A stretch of DNA of 15,914 bases from assembly GCA_035463295.1 (NCBI GenBank), contig DATHTK010000113.1, positions 1-15,914 on the forward strand. The letters are read 5' to 3'. A program made the translations under genes and the position numbers. The notes under the pieces were generated by a model. The model made no database searches, was not told the DNA's origin, and saw only the letters and a program-made list of their open reading frames with translations. Positions 13,077 through 15,914 of this stretch are shown piece by piece; positions within the stretch are counted from its first letter, which is position 1, and every line of letters begins with the position of its first letter. The stretch comes from DATHTK01 sp035463295. Its GTDB lineage: Bacteria; Actinomycetota; Rubrobacteria; Rubrobacterales; Rubrobacteraceae.

Positions 13077-13742
13077 ATGCTGCAGGTCAAGGACTCGATG
13101 ACCCGAGAAGTGGTCGTGCTCTCTCCGCGGACTACGGCGGCTGAGGCGCTCGCGGTGTGCAGGGAGCGTCGCATAAGGCACCTGCCGGTCCTGGAGGAGG
13201 GGAGGCTCGTCGGGATCGTGTCGGACCGAGACCTTCGCTCGGCCACACCCGCTCTCGGGGATCCCGACCGGGCATCTGCTCTGGAGAGCATACGGGTCTC
13301 TGACGTCATGGCCCGCGAGGTGACGACCGCCCACCCCGACGACCCGATCGAGGTTGCGGCGAACTGCATGCGCGAGGAGAAGATCGGCTCTCTGCCCGTC
13401 GTCGAGCACGATCGTCTCGTCGGCATCATTACCGCCTCCGATGTGATGAAGGCGCTCGTCTACCTGGTGGGAGCCAACGAGCCCGGCAGTCGCCTGGAGG
13501 TGCTCCTCCCGGACCGTCCCGGTACCCTCGCCGGCGCGGCAGAGGTCTTCCGGGATCACGGGGTGAATGTCCTGAGCGTCGCCGCGGCCGCGCGGCGCGA
13601 CCGGACCGGGCGCGAGCGCCCACAGGAAGGGCCCTCTGAAGGACGCGTCGCGGTCTTCCGCATCGACACCATAGATCCCCACGCGGTCGTCGAGGCCCTC
13701 GAGAGGGCCGGATACCCGGTTCTCTGGCCGCCGCGAGGGTGA
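13077..13742 (+). CDS. acuB: AcuB-like CBS-pair and ACT domain protein
   Basis: A 221-aa regulatory protein. CBS domain 1 (about 1-60) has MTREVVVLSPRTTAAEAL and RHLPVLEEGRLVGIVSDRDL. CBS domain 2 (about 72-135) has VMAREVTTAHPDDPIEVA and GSLPVVEHDRLVGIITASDVM. An ACT domain follows (about 137-220, VLLPDRPGTLAGAAEVFRDH). CBS pairs bind adenosine nucleotides and ACT domains bind small effectors, so it probably senses energy or metabolite state. In Bacillus, AcuB belongs to the acuABC locus controlling acetyl-CoA synthetase by acetylation. The ACT domain carries an Arg/Glu-rich insertion of about 20 residues (RRDRTGRERPQEGPSEGR). acuC follows after 10 nt. No acuA acetyltransferase is in the window. 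Confidence 0.85.
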   Translation: MLQVKDSMTREVVVLSPRTTAAEALAVCRERRIRHLPVLEEGRLVGIVSDRDLRSATPALGDPDRASALESIRVSDVMAREVTTAHPDDPIEVAANCMREEKIGSLPVVEHDRLVGIITASDVMKALVYLVGANEPGSRLEVLLPDRPGTLAGAAEVFRDHGVNVLSVAAAARRDRTGRERPQEGPSEGRVAVFRIDTIDPHAVVEALERAGYPVLWPPRG

Positions 13743-13752
13743 AGGGGACCCT

Positions 13753-14919
13753 GTGAGCGGCCGGGCCGTAGTCGTTCACGATCCCTCCCTGGAGGCCTAC
13801 GGGTTCGGGGGGGACCATCCGTTCAACCCTCTACGCATCCGGCTCGCCCTCGAGCTCTGCGAGGCGCTTGGACTCCTCGAGGACTACCCCTTTATCTCGT
13901 CGGAGCCCGCGACCGACGCGGACCTCACGACCGTCCACAGCCTCACCTACGTGCGCATGGTCCAGAAGGCGGGAAGGGGCGAGGGAGGGCTCGTAGATCT
14001 TATGCACTACGGGCTGGGCACCGGGGACAACCCGATCTTCCCCGGCATGCACGACGCTGCGGCCCGCGTGGCCGGGGCGGTGCTCGAAGCCTGCCGGATC
14101 GTCATGTGGGGCGAGGTCGCCCACGCCATGTGTATCTCCGGGGGGCTGCACCACGCGCTGCGCTCGCGGGCGAGCGGCTTCTGCGTCTACAACGACGCGG
14201 GCGTCGCTATAGCGCGGCTCAAGGAGGAGCACCCCGGCATCCGCGTCGCCTACCTCGACACCGACGCCCACCACGGCGACGGGGTCCAGTGGATGTTCTA
14301 CGACGACCCGGATGTGCTCACGGTCTCCATCCACGAGTCGGGGCGCTACCTCTTTCCGGGTACCGGGAGCGTCGACGAGAAGGGCGAGAACGGTGGTGCC
14401 GGCTACTCGGTCAACGTGCCACTCGAGCCGTACACCGACGACGAGTCGTTCATCGCCAGCTTCGAGCACGTCGTACCCGAGGTGCTCCGGGCCTTCGGAC
14501 CGGACCTGATCCTCTCGCAGAACGGGTGCGACGCCCACGCTCTCGACCCTCTGACGCACCTTTCGGCCACGATGCGCCTCTACGAGCACGTGCCCCGCAG
14601 GGTGCACGAGCTCGCCCACGAGCTCTGCGCCGGCCGCTGGGTCGCAACCGGGGGCGGCGGTTACGACATCTGGCGCGTCGTCCCCAGGGCATGGACCGCA
14701 CTGTGGACCGCCGTCTCCCACCAGGAGTTGCCGGAGGCGGTCTCCCGACCCTGGCTCACCAAATGGCTGGAGAAGAGTCCCGTGAGGTTGCCGCCGTACC
14801 TGCGCGACGACCCCGCCGACTACTCGCCCGTCGCCCGAGCGCACGAGATCGCCGAGCGCAACCGCCGCACCTGTGAAGAGGTCCTCGAAACAGTCCTGCC
14901 GCGCATCCGCGGGGACTAG
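13753..14919 (+). CDS. acuC: AcuC-type class I histone-deacetylase-like enzyme
   Basis: A 388-aa zinc-dependent protein lysine deacetylase; AcuC removes acetyl groups from acetyl-CoA synthetase and reactivates it. The HDAC core is intact: the His133-His134 pair in GGLHHA, the zinc ligands Asp171 and His173 in DTDAHHGDG, the third zinc ligand Asp260 in QNGCDAHALDPL, and the transition-state Tyr304 in GGGGYDIW. Length fits AcuC proteins. The GTG start has AAGGGGA 4-5 nt upstream and lies 10 nt after acuB, so the two form an operon. A hairpin with a short T-run follows 20 nt after the stop. A role on substrates other than acetyl-CoA synthetase is possible. Confidence 0.94.
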   Translation: MSGRAVVVHDPSLEAYGFGGDHPFNPLRIRLALELCEALGLLEDYPFISSEPATDADLTTVHSLTYVRMVQKAGRGEGGLVDLMHYGLGTGDNPIFPGMHDAAARVAGAVLEACRIVMWGEVAHAMCISGGLHHALRSRASGFCVYNDAGVAIARLKEEHPGIRVAYLDTDAHHGDGVQWMFYDDPDVLTVSIHESGRYLFPGTGSVDEKGENGGAGYSVNVPLEPYTDDESFIASFEHVVPEVLRAFGPDLILSQNGCDAHALDPLTHLSATMRLYEHVPRRVHELAHELCAGRWVATGGGGYDIWRVVPRAWTALWTAVSHQELPEAVSRPWLTKWLEKSPVRLPPYLRDDPADYSPVARAHEIAERNRRTCEEVLETVLPRIRGD

Positions 14920-14929
14920 GGGGCGTGGG

Positions 14930-14958
14930 TTGCGATCCGGCGCGTGGCGCGCTATTTT
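14930..14958 (+). promoter_or_regulatory. clpS promoter with palindromic spacer
   Basis: TTGCGA (14930-14935) and TATTTT (14953-14958) are exactly 17 nt apart. Transcription from about 14965 would leave a 32-nt leader to the preferred clpS start. The spacer contains the inverted repeat listed as the acuC terminator hairpin, so the two signals overlap. Confidence 0.5.
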
Positions 14959-14959
14959 G
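14939..14959 (+). terminator. acuC terminator hairpin
   Basis: GCGCG and CGCGC (14940-14944, 14948-14952) pair around a 3-nt loop, with one further G-U pair outside, and are followed by ATTTTG. It is short but GC-rich, as expected for an intrinsic terminator of acuBC. Confidence 0.5.
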
Positions 14960-14996
14960 CCGGGCGTAGATGAACTCGCGTAGCGGAGGCTCGGGA

Positions 14997-15326
14997 ATGG
15001 CCGCAGGAGCGATGGCGAACAACGTGACGGCAAGCATCGCCTCGTCGACCGAGACGGCCCCGAAGGTGACGACGGAGAGGCGCGTATCCCAGGAGCCCCC
15101 TTACAAGGTGATTCTGCACAACGACGACTACACACCAATGGAGCACGTCGTCCAGGCGCTCCGGAAAGTCATCCCGCGCATGTCGCTCAGAAGGGCCGTC
15201 TCGATCATGCTCGAGGCTCACACTCAGGGCAAGGCGGTCGCCACCAAGTGCCACAAGGAACTCGCCGAACTCTACCAGGAGGGCCTCAAGGCCGAAGGCC
15301 TCATCTCGACCATAGAGCCGGACTGA
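14997..15326 (+). CDS. clpS: ClpS N-degron adaptor for the Clp protease
   Basis: A 109-aa adaptor that delivers proteins with bulky N-terminal residues to the ClpA/ClpC-ClpP protease. Residues 1-32 are a flexible Ala/Ser/Thr-rich arm. The folded core starts at PPYKVILHNDDYTPMEHVVQ, giving the substrate-binding Asn42, Asp43, Asp44, Thr46 and Met48, and continues to EAHTQGKAVATKC with the conserved His75. All of these match the N-degron pocket of known ClpS. I chose the ATG at 14997 because GGAGG lies 7 nt upstream; an earlier ATG at 14970 has no ribosome site. No clpA/clpC gene is in the window. Confidence 0.94.
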   Translation: MAAGAMANNVTASIASSTETAPKVTTERRVSQEPPYKVILHNDDYTPMEHVVQALRKVIPRMSLRRAVSIMLEAHTQGKAVATKCHKELAELYQEGLKAEGLISTIEPD

Positions 15327-15331
15327 CACGG

Positions 15332-15360
15332 TTGCGAATTGTCGTGCAGGAGACGATAAT
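15332..15360 (+). promoter_or_regulatory. Promoter of the response-regulator-like gene
   Basis: TTGCGA (15332-15337) and GATAAT (15355-15360) are 17 nt apart. The -35 is identical to that proposed for clpS. The predicted leader is about 135 nt. Confidence 0.5.
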
Positions 15361-15363
15361 CAA

Positions 15364-15397
15364 CTCTTGTGTAGCAAGAGCGTCCCTACCGTACGGT
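15364..15397 (+). promoter_or_regulatory. Leader hairpin and palindrome
   Basis: CTCTTG and CAAGAG (15364-15369, 15375-15380) form a perfect 6-bp stem at the predicted 5' end of the transcript. A 10-bp perfect palindrome, ACCGTACGGT, follows at 15388-15397 and could be a binding site for a dimeric regulator. Confidence 0.35.
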
Positions 15398-15501
15398 CGT
15401 GTCACACAGGTTTGCGGCTCCTCGAAGGGACTCTTGCGATGCGGGCAACACACAAGCGTCCGAGCGACAACTCGATAGCGGGACAAAGGGAGTTTTCGCC
15501 G

Positions 15502-15914
15502 ATGGAGTCACCGGTGAAGGGAAACGTCAAGCCTCTGGGCCTGGTCTGGGTGGACTGTCCGGACTCGGTGATGACCGATGGCCTCGTGCATGCCTTGAAG
15601 AAGCAAGCTCGAGTACACATCGGGGGCGATCCCCCGTTGGAAGACCCCTCGTCCATCATATTCTATGCGAGCGATCGCGAAGAGCTCGCCGAGGGCGTGG
15701 AGCGCCACCGAGAGCTGAGCGCCGATGCACCGCCCATACTGGTATTCAGCCCTCACCTTGACCTGGTGCTCGCCATGGAGGCTCTGAGGACCGGGGCCTC
15801 GGGCTTCATCCACGCCAGCATGGAGTCGGACCAGCTCGTTCGCGCCGTCGCAGTGGCCGCTACCAAAGGAGAGCTCGTCGCGCCGCGCGAGCTGATCAGC
15901 TTCCTCATAACCCA
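15502..15914 (+). CDS. Response-regulator-like protein with degenerate receiver (partial)
   Basis: The first 137 residues of a gene that runs off the right edge. The alternation of strands and helices follows a receiver (REC) domain of NarL/LuxR-type regulators: GLVWVD (13-18), SIIFYAS (51-57), PPILVFSP (77-84) and the ALRTGASGFIHA segment (94-105), which corresponds to the usual GA-x-GYLLK end. The phosphoacceptor Asp expected after the third strand is not seen (YASDREE instead), and the conserved Lys is replaced by His/Ala. Phosphorylation-independent action is therefore likely. A LuxR-type HTH would be expected beyond the window edge but is not visible. The ATG has AAAGGGAG about 9 nt upstream. 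Confidence 0.7.
   Translation, partial: MESPVKGNVKPLGLVWVDCPDSVMTDGLVHALKKQARVHIGGDPPLEDPSSIIFYASDREELAEGVERHRELSADAPPILVFSPHLDLVLAMEALRTGASGFIHASMESDQLVRAVAVAATKGELVAPRELISFLIT

Noticed and set aside
1..15914. tRNA, rRNA, CRISPR array, insertion sequence or integrase
   Set aside because: No regularly spaced repeats, tRNA-like cloverleaf sequence, transposase or recombinase motif was noticed by eye; a covariance-model scan would be needed to exclude small RNAs.

Overview
The window looks like chromosomal DNA of a high-GC actinobacterium, most likely Rubrobacter or a close relative. The reasons are strong G/C preference at third codon positions, frequent GTG and TTG starts, an RsiG-type protein with one c-di-GMP signature (a form I recall from Rubrobacter), and an acuB-acuC pair next to clpS. 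No rRNA, tRNA, CRISPR array, transposase or integrase was seen.

Layout. Positions 1-1100 (minus strand): an RsiG-like c-di-GMP-responsive anti-sigma protein and an XRE-family regulator. The regulator is divergent from hsp20 (1230-1703), and the shared control region carries helically spaced A-tract/TGT repeats. hsp20 ends at a strong intrinsic terminator and is followed by a small coiled-coil ORF with leaderless-type signals. Positions 2020-6265 (minus strand): a dynamin-like GTPase, an OafA-type acyltransferase fused to an SGNH domain, and a 98-aa protein directly behind it. Positions 6363-8289 (plus strand): an aldo/keto reductase and a DMT-family exporter.

Positions 8290-11881 form the least ordinary part. 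A broken 45-codon copy of a DUF1348 (NTF2-like) gene precedes two tandem, translationally coupled polytopic membrane proteins. These resemble the sensor half of histidine kinases but have no kinase. An intact DUF1348 gene follows. A 69-bp near-identical direct repeat (67/69) brackets the 3.08-kb segment, and collapsing it would rebuild one intact DUF1348 gene in frame. A Dabb-domain protein and a single-domain rhodanese follow the intact copy.

Positions 12606-15914: an unrecognised minus-strand protein with leaderless-type signals, then acuB (CBS-CBS-ACT) and acuC (class I HDAC-like deacetylase). The ClpS N-degron adaptor comes next, with a promoter that overlaps the acuC terminator hairpin. 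The window ends in the 5' part of a response-regulator-like gene whose receiver lacks the usual catalytic residues.

The themes are stress and protein quality control (Hsp20, ClpS, dynamin-like GTPase), second-messenger or acetylation control (RsiG, AcuBC), and envelope modification or sensing (acyltransferase, tandem sensors). All functions are read from sequence motifs; no database search was possible.
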